From JAEZBP01 sp963832725 (GTDB lineage Bacteria; Myxococcota_A; Polyangia; Polyangiales; Sandaracinaceae): 64,000 bases of DNA. Within the stretch, counting starts at the first letter, position 1. The number at the start of each line of letters is the position of its first letter. The notes below the pieces were generated by a model. It made no database searches, was not told where the DNA came from, and was given only the letters and a program-made list of their open reading frames with translations. This document shows positions 48,554 to 59,895 of this stretch, in pieces. Location of the stretch: assembly GCA_963832725.1 (NCBI GenBank), contig CAWHVG010000007.1, positions 124,001 to 188,000 of the forward strand. The letters are read 5' to 3'. The position numbers and the translations under genes are program-made.

Positions 48554-49843
48554 ATGATGGGGTTGGTGATGACGTTGGCGGCCGGTTGCTACCGGGTCCA
48601 CGAGCGCCCCGTCCCGTCCGACGCCGCCGTCCCGGACGCTGCCGTCCCCGACGCCGGCGATCCGGTCCGGCCCGCGCTCTGTCCCGCGCCGCCCGGCGGC
48701 GACGGCCGGCAGCTCTTGATCCTGCACGAGCGGGACGGTGTGCGTTCCCTGACGCGCCGGGACGCCGATGGCACCGATCACCTCCTCGCGACCTTCCTGC
48801 CGCAGGCGGACGAGCCCTACGCCAGCTTGGTCGTCTCGCCCGGCGGTGATCGGGCGTACGCCGGTTCGGTCGACGACTTCGGCATCCTCATCGACGTGGC
48901 GAGCGGCGACTACCAGCCGATCACGTTGCCGCGCGCCGCTCACGAGCTCTGCGAGCGCTCGCGGAGCGATGCCTTGCCGATGTTCCGTGCCGACGGCCAC
49001 GCGCTCCTGATCAACTGCTCCGCGTCGACGACCACCCGCCGTGGAGAGCGGCTCGAAGCCGCCGGCGTGTGGGAGCTCGATCTCCGCACCATGATCTGGC
49101 GCGAGATCGCCGCCGACTGCGCGAGCGCTCACTACACGCGCGCGTCGCCCTGCGACACGAAGGTGGACTGGTACGGGTGTCCCGGACCCGCCACCGGCGA
49201 GGGCTTGGTGCGGAGCGAGCTGCGGCCGCTCGAGGGATTGCCCCGGCCTCTGCCGGCGATCTCCTGGGCGCTCTCCGCCTCGAGCTACCTCGAGGTGCGC
49301 GAGACGGGCGGCGCGCTCGACCAGCTCTTGGTGGTCGACCCCTCAGGCGGCGAACACCAGCTCTCTCAGCAGATCGACCTCGGCCGGCCGCTCTCCTGGG
49401 ACGCGAGCGCGCTGACCGCCGGCGCCGGCCTGGTGTTCGCGCCGGACGTCGGCTGGGTGATCACCGATCCCTTCGGTCAGCTCTCGGCGATGCCCGAGAC
49501 CGGCTGCGCGGCGGGGGACGAGGTCTTCTTCCCCTCGTACGGCCCCGACGGAGACTTCATCGTCTGGCAATGCGTGCCCTCGTCGCGCCGCTGGTACGCG
49601 ACGGACCTCCGCGCGGGCGGGCGCGTCTCCTTCCCGCAGCTCGCCGGGGTCTCGGCGAGCGTCCGCCATTGGTCGGCCGACGGTCGCTACATGCTCCTCC
49701 AGCTCGCGCCCGCCGACGACGGCCAGCCGAGGGCCATCGTCGTCTCGCGGAACGGGGAGCGCGTGCTGGAGGTCGATCGAGGCGACCCCGCGCTCGGTCG
49801 CATCCTGGACGTCGATCTCGCCCACCCGGCGCGCTGGTACTGA
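48554..49843 (+). CDS. Lipoprotein with beta-propeller-like (TolB/WD-type) body
   Basis: 429 residues from ATG 48554; an in-frame ATG at 48506 is possible. Lipobox MTLAAGCYRV and short Asp/Ala/Pro linker. The body shows propeller-like strands: SLVVSPGGDRAYAGSVDD, PMFRADGHALLINC, FPSYGPDGDFIVWQCVPS, HWSADGRYMLLQL. Several Cys may form disulphides. No enzyme motif is visible. Frame intact; convergent with the CYP102 gene. Confidence 0.6.
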   Translation: MMGLVMTLAAGCYRVHERPVPSDAAVPDAAVPDAGDPVRPALCPAPPGGDGRQLLILHERDGVRSLTRRDADGTDHLLATFLPQADEPYASLVVSPGGDRAYAGSVDDFGILIDVASGDYQPITLPRAAHELCERSRSDALPMFRADGHALLINCSASTTTRRGERLEAAGVWELDLRTMIWREIAADCASAHYTRASPCDTKVDWYGCPGPATGEGLVRSELRPLEGLPRPLPAISWALSASSYLEVRETGGALDQLLVVDPSGGEHQLSQQIDLGRPLSWDASALTAGAGLVFAPDVGWVITDPFGQLSAMPETGCAAGDEVFFPSYGPDGDFIVWQCVPSSRRWYATDLRAGGRVSFPQLAGVSASVRHWSADGRYMLLQLAPADDGQPRAIVVSRNGERVLEVDRGDPALGRILDVDLAHPARWY

Positions 49844-49897
49844 CTCCGTCCGTCGTGTTGCCTCGCGTCGCCGTGCGTTCGCGTCGCCGTGACCCGC

Positions 49898-52800
49898 TCA
49901 GCCCGCGAAGACGTCGGCGAGGTAGCGGCCTTCGCGCTCCATCTCGCGGAGCCAGTGGGTCGCGTCGTCGTCGGTGCCGCCGTGGCGGTGCTGGTGGATC
50001 CGGCAGAGCGTGTCGCGGACGGCGGGCGCCATGTGGCGGCCGTCGCCGCAGAGGTAGACGCGGGCGCCGGCGTCGAGGAGATCGTTCACCCGCTCGCGCT
50101 CGGCCCAGAGGCGGTGCTGCACGAAGTGGATCTCGCCTTCGGGCTGCCGGAAGTAGGCGGTGTGCAGCTCGACCAACCCGCGGGCGCTCCAGCGCTCGAG
50201 CTCGCCCCGGTAGAGCAGATCGACGTCCGGGTGGTCGCAGCCGAAGAAGAGGGCCGCATCGCCGAAGCGCTCTTGGGCGTCGGCGCGTGCGGCGCGCTCC
50301 TCGAGGAAGCCGCGGAAGGGTGCCATGCCCGTGCCAGCGGCGATCATCAGGATCGGCGCCAGTAGATCCTCGGGCGGGAAGAAGGGCGCGTGCGGCGAGC
50401 GCACCGCCACCGGGACGCTCTCGCCGGGCTCGAGCCGGGACAGCGTGGTGGAGGCGACGCCCTCGAACTCGCCCTCGCCGCACCAGGCCGGCGCGCGCAC
50501 GACGGCCACCGTCAGCGTGCAGCGGCTCGGGTCGACGCGAGGCGACGACGAGATGGAGTAGCGGCGCGGCTTCATCGCCGGCAGGAGGCTGAGCAGCGCC
50601 GGTAGCGGCAGCTCGCAGGAGGGGAAGCGCGTCAGCAACGCGAGCACGGTCAGCCGCTTCTCGAGGACCTCGCTCGCGTACGCCTCGTCGCTTCGTAGAT
50701 GAGCGAGCCGCGCCTTTTCGGGCGGGCAGAGCGTGTGCTCGAGGAGCACGTCGATGTCCCTCCGGGTGGCAGGCTGGGAGAGCTCCACGTGGTGGCGGAA
50801 GAGCGCCTCGGCCGTGATGGGCTCGTCGAGCGGCAACCCGTCGGCGCCGGGGCCGTGTTGGCGGATCACCAGCCGATCGCTCGGGTCGAGCTGCATCCGA
50901 GACAGAGCGCGCTCGACGAGCACGGGCGGGTTCTCGCCGAGGACCTCGAGGTGGTCGCCGGCCCGGTAGCGCATGCCTTCAGGCAGGCGCAGGGTGATCT
51001 CGCGCTTGTCGCGACCGAAGGGCGAGCTGGTGTCGACCAGCTCACGGTTTCGCGTGACCGTGGCCAGCGCGAGCTCGCTGCCGCGCAGGCGCGGATCGGA
51101 CCCCGCGGGCAGCACCTCGACGCTCAGCGCCGGCGCGTCGTCCAGGGCCTCGACGTCGACACCGAGCGCTTCGTCGACCGTCGGCCACACACCGCCGTAC
51201 CACTCGTCGAAGTCGCCGAAGAAGTCCGCGCGCGCGTCCGCTTCTCCGCGCGGCATCAGCCGGCTCGCGCCGGCCGCCGCCATGGCCTCGTCGATCCGCG
51301 TCGGGACGGCCTGGTAGGTGGCGGCCCAGTCGCGGCTGCCGCATCCGAAGACCGCGTAGCGGACCCCTTCGAGCTCGCGCGGCTGGAGGGTGTCGAGCCA
51401 GGCGCAGAACGCGCGGGCGTTGTCGGGCGGGTGGCCGTTGTAGGAGGCGGTGACCATCACGTACGCCCCCGCCGTCGGGAGATCGTCCACCGCGTCGTCG
51501 AGCGGTGTCACGCGCGCGTCGTAGCCGCGGCGCTCGGCGTCGGTGGCGATGCGGCGGGCGAAGGCCTCGGACGAGCCGCTGTTGGAGCCGAAGAGGACCC
51601 TCAGCGGCGTCCCGTGGTGGGCCCGCGGCGTCGCTGCGACCGTGTCGGCGGGCTCCGGCGTCGTTTCCACGAGCTCCACCGGCGCGCGGCGGCGAACCCG
51701 GATGGTGAGGCCGTCCGGCTTCAGGGTGAGCGTCTCCTTCACCTTCAGCTGGTAGTCGTGGGCGTCGACCAGCTCGAAGCGCTGGAGCATCATCGCCAAC
51801 ACCAGCGTGGCCTCCTGCATCGCGAACTGACGCCCGATGCAGGCGCGCTGCCCGTTGCCGAAAGGCTTCCAGGCGTTGGGCGGAATGTTCTCGACGCTGC
51901 CGGGCGCGAAGCGGCTGGGATCGAAGCGCGCGGGATCCTCCCACACGGCCGGATCCCGATGGAGCTGCGGCGTGAGGATCAGGAGCGTGTCGTCGGGTGT
52001 CACTGGGTAGCCGTCGCCGATGGTCGTGTGCTCGAGCGGCCGGACGGCGAACGCAGGCGCGGTCGGCCAGAGGCGCAGCGACTCGCGCAGGATCTGATCG
52101 AGATAGGTGAGCTTCCGGAGGTCGTCGAAGCGCGGCGTGCGGCCACCCAGGACCGAATCGATCTCTTCGCGAGCGCGCGCCATCACCTCGGGATGCTTCA
52201 GAAGCAGATAGGTCGTGAACGAGAGCAGCCCGCTCGTCGTCTCGTGGCCGGCGATCAGGAAGGTCACGATCTGATGGCGGATGTTCAGGTCGTCGAGCCG
52301 GTCGCCGGTCCGCGGATCGCTCGCCTCCAGCATCAGCCCGAGCAGATCGCGGCTCCCGGTCGACGGTCCGGCGGCTTTCCGGGCGCGGATCACCTCATCG
52401 ACCAGCTGCTGCATGTAGGCGATGTCGCGCTGGTAGCGGTTGTTGCTCACGAGACGCAGGCGCGTCTGCAGAGGGAGCTGTTTGGCGCGGGCGCCGGCCT
52501 CGCCGAGCGCGCGGACCATCGCGCCGACGAAGGGGTGCATCTCGCGCTGGTAGAAGCTGTTGAAGCGGTAGTCGAAGCCCGAGAGCGCGATCGTGTCCAG
52601 CGTCAGCCGGGTCATGTTGTCCGGCACGTCGATGTCGGCGCTCGGCCCGAGCCGCGCCCACTTGTCGACCATCTGCTGCGCGACGTCGAGCATCGGCTCG
52701 AAGTAGCCCTTCATGGCCGCGGGGCCGAACGCGGGGGTGAGCAGCCGGTGGGCGCGGGCCCAGTTCGGCTCGCCGGTCTCGGCCGTGAAGAGCCCGTCAC

Positions 52801-53065
52801 CCGCGAAGTCGCGGATGTGCTGCAAGGGGCCGTGCACTCGCTTGTCGAAGCGCGACTCGTCCGAGAGCTCGTCGACCAGCGCGTGGGACGAGACCACCAG
52901 CACGCTGCGGCTCGGGAAGGTGATCCGGAAGAGCGGCCCGTACTGCTCGGCGAGCCGCATGAAGGACTGGACCGGCGTCTCCGTGCCGACGTCCGGCGCA
53001 TTGCCGACCAGCGGGCCGACCAGCGGGCGAAGCGGCGGCTGGGGGATGGAGGTTGCGGCGTGCAT
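49898..53065 (-). CDS. CYP102-type self-sufficient cytochrome P450/NADPH reductase
   Basis: Intact, 1055 residues, close to the length of P450 BM3. The N-terminal P450 domain (~1-455) has the I-helix motif AGHETTSG, the ExxR in LRESLRLWP and the haem loop FGNGQRACIGRQF. A linker leads to a flavodoxin-like FMN domain (VLFGSNSGSSEAFARRIATD), then FAD- and NADPH-binding domains (RRYSISSSP, MIAAGTGMAPFRGFLEERAA, YLCGDGRHMAP). The family hydroxylates or epoxidises fatty acids and related chains at the cytosolic face using NADPH and O2. ATG 53065 has GGAG upstream. It is the last gene of a VTT - SDR - TetR - P450 set and has a palindrome 42 bases upstream. Confidence 0.95.
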   Translation of the reverse strand: MHAATSIPQPPLRPLVGPLVGNAPDVGTETPVQSFMRLAEQYGPLFRITFPSRSVLVVSSHALVDELSDESRFDKRVHGPLQHIRDFAGDGLFTAETGEPNWARAHRLLTPAFGPAAMKGYFEPMLDVAQQMVDKWARLGPSADIDVPDNMTRLTLDTIALSGFDYRFNSFYQREMHPFVGAMVRALGEAGARAKQLPLQTRLRLVSNNRYQRDIAYMQQLVDEVIRARKAAGPSTGSRDLLGLMLEASDPRTGDRLDDLNIRHQIVTFLIAGHETTSGLLSFTTYLLLKHPEVMARAREEIDSVLGGRTPRFDDLRKLTYLDQILRESLRLWPTAPAFAVRPLEHTTIGDGYPVTPDDTLLILTPQLHRDPAVWEDPARFDPSRFAPGSVENIPPNAWKPFGNGQRACIGRQFAMQEATLVLAMMLQRFELVDAHDYQLKVKETLTLKPDGLTIRVRRRAPVELVETTPEPADTVAATPRAHHGTPLRVLFGSNSGSSEAFARRIATDAERRGYDARVTPLDDAVDDLPTAGAYVMVTASYNGHPPDNARAFCAWLDTLQPRELEGVRYAVFGCGSRDWAATYQAVPTRIDEAMAAAGASRLMPRGEADARADFFGDFDEWYGGVWPTVDEALGVDVEALDDAPALSVEVLPAGSDPRLRGSELALATVTRNRELVDTSSPFGRDKREITLRLPEGMRYRAGDHLEVLGENPPVLVERALSRMQLDPSDRLVIRQHGPGADGLPLDEPITAEALFRHHVELSQPATRRDIDVLLEHTLCPPEKARLAHLRSDEAYASEVLEKRLTVLALLTRFPSCELPLPALLSLLPAMKPRRYSISSSPRVDPSRCTLTVAVVRAPAWCGEGEFEGVASTTLSRLEPGESVPVAVRSPHAPFFPPEDLLAPILMIAAGTGMAPFRGFLEERAARADAQERFGDAALFFGCDHPDVDLLYRGELERWSARGLVELHTAYFRQPEGEIHFVQHRLWAERERVNDLLDAGARVYLCGDGRHMAPAVRDTLCRIHQHRHGGTDDDATHWLREMEREGRYLADVFAG

Positions 53066-53106
53066 GAGCGACTCCGTTCGCGCCTCGTGGCGCGGCTTAT
53101 AGTTCA

Positions 53107-53121
53107 ATCAGCGATGCTGAT
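53107..53121. promoter_or_regulatory. Candidate TetR operator upstream of the P450 gene
   Basis: Inverted repeat ATCAGC-GAT-GCTGAT, perfect 6-bp arms with a 3-base centre, 42 bases before the P450 start and 140 bases after the TetR gene. Position fits repression of the P450 gene by that TetR protein, as in the BM3R1/CYP102A1 pair. Binding is inferred. Confidence 0.5.
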
Positions 53122-53262
53122 AGATCGATAAGTCCTGCCCGGGACGCTGTCAAGCCCACGTCGGTCGGGCGCTCTGAGCGGCGGGCGGCTGGGATGACGT
53201 CACGCGAGCACGTCACGCGACGTCTGGCGCGCCACCGCGTCAGGGCGCGGAACGCCTCGACC

Positions 53263-53863
53263 TCAGCGCTTCAGGCCGCGGAGCAGCACGTCGACGGCCA
53301 GGTCCGCGTAGCGCTCCACGACCTCGGGCGCGCGCACGTCGAGGCCGAAGGCGCGAGCGACGGTCTGGGGCTCGGTGAAGAGCTGGGTGCACACGCCGAC
53401 GACCAGCGAGTAGGCGAGCTGCGGGTCGACCTCGCGCAGCGTTCCGTCCTCGATGGCCGCGACGAGCTCCGCCTCGAAGAGCTCGACCATGCGGCGGAGC
53501 CACGCGTCGTAGAGCGAATCGAATGCCGGCCCGCCGCCGCTACTCTCGTTCCGGATGAGGCGGCTCAGCTCCGGCGTCGCGCCGGTCGCGTGGACGAAAC
53601 AGCGGAGCAAGCGCTCGAGCCGCACGAGCCGCGGCGCGCCCTCCGTCTCGCGCATCGCCTCTTCCAACGCGCCTTGCAGCCCGCCGAAGAGCTCCGCGAG
53701 CACCGCGTCCCAGAGCCCCTGCTTGGAATCCGAAGTGATGGTGGACCAGCGGCTGCGTCACGCCGGCCTGCCGCGCAATCCCCGCGGTCGTCGCGCCGGC
53801 ATAGCCGCGGTCGGCGAACTCGCGCCGCGCGGCGGCGAGGATGTCGGATCGGCCAGCGCTCAC
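53263..53863 (-). CDS. TetR-family regulator upstream of CYP102 (frameshifted)
   Basis: GTG 53863. The helix-turn-helix is clear: SDILAAARREFADRGYAGAT and TAGIARQAGVTQPLVHHHF. One base near 53738 must be corrected to continue as SKQGLWDAVLAELFGGLQ into the ligand domain (RLERLLRCFVHATGATPELSR, AYSLVVGVCTQLF). It starts 9 bases after the SDR stop and precedes the P450 gene on the same strand, matching the order of the BM3R1 repressor and P450 BM3. Confidence 0.8.
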
Positions 53864-53872
53864 GGCTCGCCA

Positions 53873-54727
53873 TCATGCCACGAGGCCACTCTCGCGTCCG
53901 GCGGCGAGTCCGACCCAGGCCGCGCTCCAATCCCAGAGCTCACGCGCCAGCGTCTCGTCTTTCGAGAGCGCGTTCGGGGTCTGCTCGCGGCAGTCGACCC
54001 AGCTCGTGCCGCTCCGGAGGTTTGGGGCGCTCGCGCAGTGGGCGCTCGTCTCGGCGCCCCGGGCGGGCGACTTCATGCGGAAGGTGAGGAGCGGGCGGGC
54101 CGGCCACGGCACGTGGCGCCAGCCTTCGGACGCGACCTCGCCCGGATCCGCGGCGAGGCTCGTCACGTCCCCGCGTCGCGCGAGCTCGTGGTGGAAGAGC
54201 ATGGTCGCGAGCTTCGATGTCGCGTACTCGCGCACTCCGGTGAGGCTCGCGGTGCGGCGCCGCGCGGCCTCGAAGTCGACGCCTCCTGCGCGGAGGTACG
54301 AGCCGGAGATGACGTGGACGACGCGGCCGCCCCTCAACGCTGGCATCAGTGAGCGGGTGAGCAGGTAGTGCCCGAGGTAGTTGACGCCGAAGGCGAGCTC
54401 GAAGCCGTCCTCGGTGAGCCCGCGCGCGCCACCGACGCCCGCGTTGTTCACCAGCACGTCGATGCGCGGTGCGCGTTCCAGAATCAGGCGCGCTCCGCGC
54501 TTCACCGACTTAAGCGATCCGAGCTCGAGCTCGACCAGCTCCGCCTCGCCGCCCATCGCGGCAATCGTCTCCAACACGGCGGCCGCTCGCGAGGCGCTGC
54601 GGCACGCGAGGACCAAGCGCCCGCCTCGCGCGGCGAGCGCCTCGGCCGTGGCACGTCCGACGCCCGTGTTGGCGCCCGTGACGACGAAGGTCCGACCGGC
54701 GAGGTCCTTCACCGTCAATCCGCTCAC
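53873..54727 (-). CDS. Short-chain dehydrogenase/reductase
   Basis: 284 residues, intact. GTG 54727 overlaps the stop of the VTT membrane gene. NAD(P)-binding TGANTGVGRATAEAL, NNAGVGGA, active-site Ser in VISGSYL and YATSK (Tyr/Lys). Sequence layout resembles retinol-dehydrogenase/WW-oxidoreductase-like SDRs, which act on lipophilic alcohols or aldehydes. In this operon it could process P450 products; that link is inference. Confidence 0.85.
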   Translation of the reverse strand: MSGLTVKDLAGRTFVVTGANTGVGRATAEALAARGGRLVLACRSASRAAAVLETIAAMGGEAELVELELGSLKSVKRGARLILERAPRIDVLVNNAGVGGARGLTEDGFELAFGVNYLGHYLLTRSLMPALRGGRVVHVISGSYLRAGGVDFEAARRRTASLTGVREYATSKLATMLFHHELARRGDVTSLAADPGEVASEGWRHVPWPARPLLTFRMKSPARGAETSAHCASAPNLRSGTSWVDCREQTPNALSKDETLARELWDWSAAWVGLAAGRESGLVA

Positions 54728-55296
54728 CACACGCTCACCCCCGCGCCGATGCCGGCCCAGAGCACGGCGCCCGGGATCGAGCCGAGCGCCGCGACCCAGA
54801 GCTGCCGCCACGGATGCACGCGGTGTACGCCCGCCGCGACGTTCGCGAGGTGAAAGCCCATCGGCAGCCACCGCACGCAGATCAGGAACACCGGGTGCTC
54901 GATGGGGAAGCGCCTCAGCCATGCCGGAAGGCGCTCGACCTTCTCGTCCAGACCGACGTCCGCGGCGCTCCGGCGGGCGAGCGCGTACTGGATCATCGAG
55001 CCGATCGTCCAGCCGGCCCAGGTGATCACGCTGCCGATCGTCCATCCGTAGGTCGCGGCGCTCGCCAGCGCGACGAGCTCGCTCGGGAAGGGCGCCGCGG
55101 CGAGCGCCGACTGGATGCCGACCATCGCGAGCGGTGCCGCGAGCCCGAAGCGATCGACCAGCGCGGGCGGACCGCCGATGCTCTCGACCCAACGATGCAG
55201 GAAGAACGCGGCCACGAGGAACGCGACGACGCTCAGCGGGCCGGCCCGCAGGAGTCCTCGAAACGGAGAGGGCGCAGCGTCATCCGTCGGCGTCAC
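54724..55296 (-). CDS. VTT-domain (DedA/TVP38-like) membrane protein
   Basis: 190 residues from GTG 55296. Membrane segments include LSVVAFLVAAFFLHRW, LAAPLAMVGIQSALAAAPFP and WVAALGSIPGAVLWAGIGAG. The core PFPSELVALASAATYGW and GWTIGSMIQYALARR has the Gly-rich re-entrant pattern of the VTT/SNARE-associated family, implicated in lipid transport. It is the first gene of the P450 operon, overlapping the SDR start. Confidence 0.75.
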   Translation of the reverse strand: MTPTDDAAPSPFRGLLRAGPLSVVAFLVAAFFLHRWVESIGGPPALVDRFGLAAPLAMVGIQSALAAAPFPSELVALASAATYGWTIGSVITWAGWTIGSMIQYALARRSAADVGLDEKVERLPAWLRRFPIEHPVFLICVRWLPMGFHLANVAAGVHRVHPWRQLWVAALGSIPGAVLWAGIGAGVSVW

Positions 55297-55431
55297 GGGA
55301 TCCAGCCTGGCGCGAGGCACCGTGCAGCCAGACAGCGACGCGACGAGCGGCGCTCCCTCTGCGACGAGTGGAGCGCCGCCCCCGGCGCGGTCACGGTGGT
55401 TTCGCGCTCGCCGCTGCCCTAGGTTCGGAGG

Positions 55432-57037
<1,606 letters not shown>

Positions 57038-57048
57038 AGGGAGCCAAC

Positions 57049-57814
57049 ATGAACAGAGTCGTCGTCGACGGCGTGGGCCTGGAGGTCGTGTATGAGCCCC
57101 GCGTGGGCGCGCCGACCCTCGTCTTCTTGCACGAAGGGCTCGGCTCGGTGTCGCAGTGGAGAGACTTCCCGGCTCGCGTGGCCGAAGCCGCGGAGTGCGG
57201 GCTGCTCGTCTACAGCCGCCAGGGCTACGGCCGCTCCAATCCGGTCCCGCTGCCGCGTCCGCTGACCTATATGCACGACGAGGGAAAGCGGGTCCTGCCC
57301 GCGCTCTTCGATGCGCTCGGCGTCGGGGACGCGTTCCTCTTCGGGCACAGCGACGGCGGGAGCATCGCGCTGATCGCGGCCGGCAGCGGCGTGGCGAGCG
57401 TGCGCGGGCTGGTGCTCGAGGCGCCGCACGTCTTCTGCGAGGACATCTCGGTCGAGGCCATCGCGCGCGCCAAGGAGGCGTACGAGACCACCGAACTGCG
57501 CGACAAGCTGCGACGCCATCACGGTGACAACGTCGATTGCGCGTTCTGGGGCTGGAACGGGGCCTGGCTGGACCCCGATTTCCGGCATTGGAACATCGAG
57601 GAGTTCCTGCCCGGCGTGGAGGTTCCGGTGCTCGTCATTCAGGGTCGCGAAGACCCCTACGGCACGCTGGCTCAAGTGGACGCGATCGCCGGTGGCGTCA
57701 GAGGGCCCTGCGAGCAAGCAATCCTCGACGGCTGCGGTCACGCTCCGCACAAGGAGCAGCCCGAATCGCGTGCTCGAGCGGACCGCGCGCTTCCTCGCGA
57801 CCCTTCGCCGCTGA
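57049..57814 (+). CDS. Alpha/beta hydrolase in aromatic-acid locus (frameshift near end)
   Basis: ATG 57049 with AAGGGAG upstream, 11 bases after the ligase stop. LVFLHEGLGSVSQWRDFP (oxyanion region), nucleophile GHSDGGSIALI, Asp in VIQGREDPYG, His in DGCGHAPHKEQP. A one-base change near 57763 gives the typical end NRVLERTARFLATLRR. This resembles hydrolases found with benzoyl-CoA pathways; it may act on a ring-cleavage product or ester, substrate unproven. Confidence 0.8.
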
Positions 57815-57918
57815 CGCGCGACCCGTGACTCCCACGCGCCTCGGGATGTTCGCGGCCGGCAAGACACGTTCGTGGCTGCTCTCCGCGGCACACGACGTCG
57901 TCCAGACTGGCTCTCGGC

Positions 57919-59089
57919 TCAGGCTTGGCCGGTCATCACCGAGGCGATGTCGCTCAGCGCGCGGTCGACGAAGTAGAAGCGGAGCAAGCGAATCGCGGAG
58001 CCAGGCGGTCGGCGGGCCGTCGACCATCATCCAGCGCGCGAGCTGGCGCGAGTTCTTCTGCGCCGCCTCGGCCCGCGGACGCTGCCGGCGGACGAAGAGG
58101 TCGAGCGTGTAGGGGATGTGCGCGGCGTCGGTGCGCGCGAGCTCGTCTGCCAGCGCCGCCGCCGCGTCCATGGCCACCGAGGCGCCCACGCCCGCCGTCG
58201 GGAGGATGCCGACCGCGGCGTCGCCGAGGAGGACGACTCGACCTTCGTGCCAGCGTTTGGTGTGGCAGTCGTGGAAGTCCCAGAAGAAGGGATCGTCGGT
58301 CGCTCTGACCGCGTCGAGGATCGCATCGAGCGGCCCGTCGAAGTGCGACATGCGCAGCCGGAAATCGTCGGCCAGCCCAACGGGCCCGAGCGCGTCAATC
58401 TGATGGCGGTTGCCACCGACGAACACGCCGAGGTGCTCGGGCGTCGGGTAGAGGCCGAGGAAGCGGCCCGCCCCCCACGCCTCGGAGTAGGTGTCCGCCG
58501 GGTGCAACGACGCGTCCGCCCAGCACACCCAGCCACCCCAGCCGGTCTTCCAGTACGCGCGCTCGTTCGGCCGGAGCAGCATCTCGCGCATCCTCGAGTG
58601 CAGCCCGTCCGCGCCGACGACGAGGTCGAAGTGGTCCTTCGTCCCGTCGCTGAAGGTGACCTCCACCGTGCTGTCCCGCTGCACGATGCACTCGACGGTG
58701 GTCCCGAAGTGGATGGGGGTGTCGCCGACGCCCTGCCGGAGGACGTCGATGAGCGCCCCGCGGCTGAGCGCGCGGTAGGCGCCGAAGTGCGAGATGAACT
58801 GCTCGAGGTCGTAGCGCTGGGTCAGCCGGCCCGTGCCGTCGTGCGCGGTGTACACCCGCGCCGGACCGCTCTTCTCGAGGTAGAGGTCGTGCAGCCCGAG
58901 GCCGTGCAGGATCCGGCCGCCGAGCGGATACATCCCCAACATGTAGCCGGTGTGCTGGAGATCGTTCGCGCGCTCCACGATGGTCGGTGTCACGCCTTGC
59001 TGGCGCAGCAAGGCCGCCAGCGTCAGACCCGCCACACCGGCGCCGGTGATGAGAACATTCAAGCGCTCGTCATGGTTGTCTTGGGTCAT
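57919..59089 (-). CDS. FAD-dependent monooxygenase (PHBH-like; frameshift near end)
   Basis: About 390 residues from ATG 59089. FAD motifs: LITGAGVAGLTLAALLRQQG (Rossmann GXGXXG), DLVVGADGLHSRMRE (DG motif), VVLLGDAAVGILPTAGVGAS (GD motif). A frame change near 57990 restores RFYFVDRALSDIASVMTGQA before the stop. The fold is that of class A flavoprotein aromatic hydroxylases. It follows the TetR gene by 60 bases on the same strand and is likely controlled by it. Confidence 0.85.
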
Positions 59090-59149
59090 GAGTGGTGTTC
59101 CTCGTTCGTGCTGGCCATGCGGTCGTGTCAGGCGATGTCGGTGCGGGAA

Positions 59150-59788
59150 TCAGCGCTTCGTCTTTCGAGATCGCGGGCTGGCATTGGCGCCACGCGCCAG
59201 CACCGCGACGTTCCTGCGGATGCGGCGCATCATCTCCGCGTAGCTGGTCGACTCCTCCATCGCGTAGCGGCCGAACTGATACATGACCGTGGCGTAGCCG
59301 ACCTCGAGGAGCGCCTCCACGTCGAGGTCGTGCGGGAGGGCGCGCTCGCTTTTCAGCGCTTCCACGTGGGCGGTGAGGCCGGCCATGATCTGCTGGTCCA
59401 TCGCCTGCATCTGCTCGAAGACGTAGCTGCCTTCGTTCGTGTACCGATATCCGATCGAGAGGACCTCTCGTAGGAGCGACTTGTCCATCTGACGAGCGGG
59501 GCGTAACGCCGCGTCCACGAACTGAGCAATCCGCTCTTCGAGCGTCGCATCCGGGCTCGGAGCGAAGTCGAAGGGAGCACTGGCGAACGCGTCGTAGAAG
59601 ATGGCGACCAGGATCTCGGCCTTGCTGGCGAAGTAGTTGAAGACTGTCCCTTCCGCGATGTCCGCCCGCTCGGCAATCGCGGCGGTGGTCGTGCCGGCGT
59701 AGCCCTTCTCGGTGAAGAGGGTCCGCGCCGCGTCGAGGATTGCAGCGCGCGTCCGCGCCTTCTTCTTCTCGCGGAGCCCGCTCACCAC
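59150..59788 (-). CDS. TetR-family regulator of the monooxygenase
   Basis: 212 residues from GTG 59788 (or 59785); a GTG at 59815 lies inside the operator cluster and is less likely. Helix-turn-helix AILDAARTLFTEKGYAGTT and TAAIAERADIAEGTVFNYF. The C-terminal ligand domain is intact (MDKSLLREVLSIGYRYTNEG). Divergent from the DUF4336 gene with a palindrome cluster between, upstream of the monooxygenase on the same strand. Confidence 0.87.
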   Translation of the reverse strand: MVSGLREKKKARTRAAILDAARTLFTEKGYAGTTTAAIAERADIAEGTVFNYFASKAEILVAIFYDAFASAPFDFAPSPDATLEERIAQFVDAALRPARQMDKSLLREVLSIGYRYTNEGSYVFEQMQAMDQQIMAGLTAHVEALKSERALPHDLDVEALLEVGYATVMYQFGRYAMEESTSYAEMMRRIRRNVAVLARGANASPRSRKTKR

Positions 59789-59805
59789 TGGCCTCGGGGA
59801 TAAAA

Positions 59806-59835
59806 ATGAGTACACTCATGCATGAGTAAGCTCAT
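59806..59835. promoter_or_regulatory. Cluster of overlapping palindromes, TetR operator
   Basis: Two imperfect dyads, ATGAGTACACTCAT (59806-59819) and ATGAGTAAGCTCAT (59822-59835), arranged head to tail. They share a perfect central palindrome ACTCATGCATGAGT (59814-59827). The four ATGAG half-sites at regular spacing suit two TetR dimers. Located between TetR and the DUF4336 gene. Confidence 0.7.
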
Positions 59836-59895
59836 GTATGGGCCCCGGCGGCGCTCTCGTCAAGCGCGAGCGCCCTCGACCCGCGGAGGAGAATC

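Noticed and set aside
50699..53131. Plus-strand 810-codon open frame
   Set aside because: Antisense to the intact CYP102 gene, no domain recognised.
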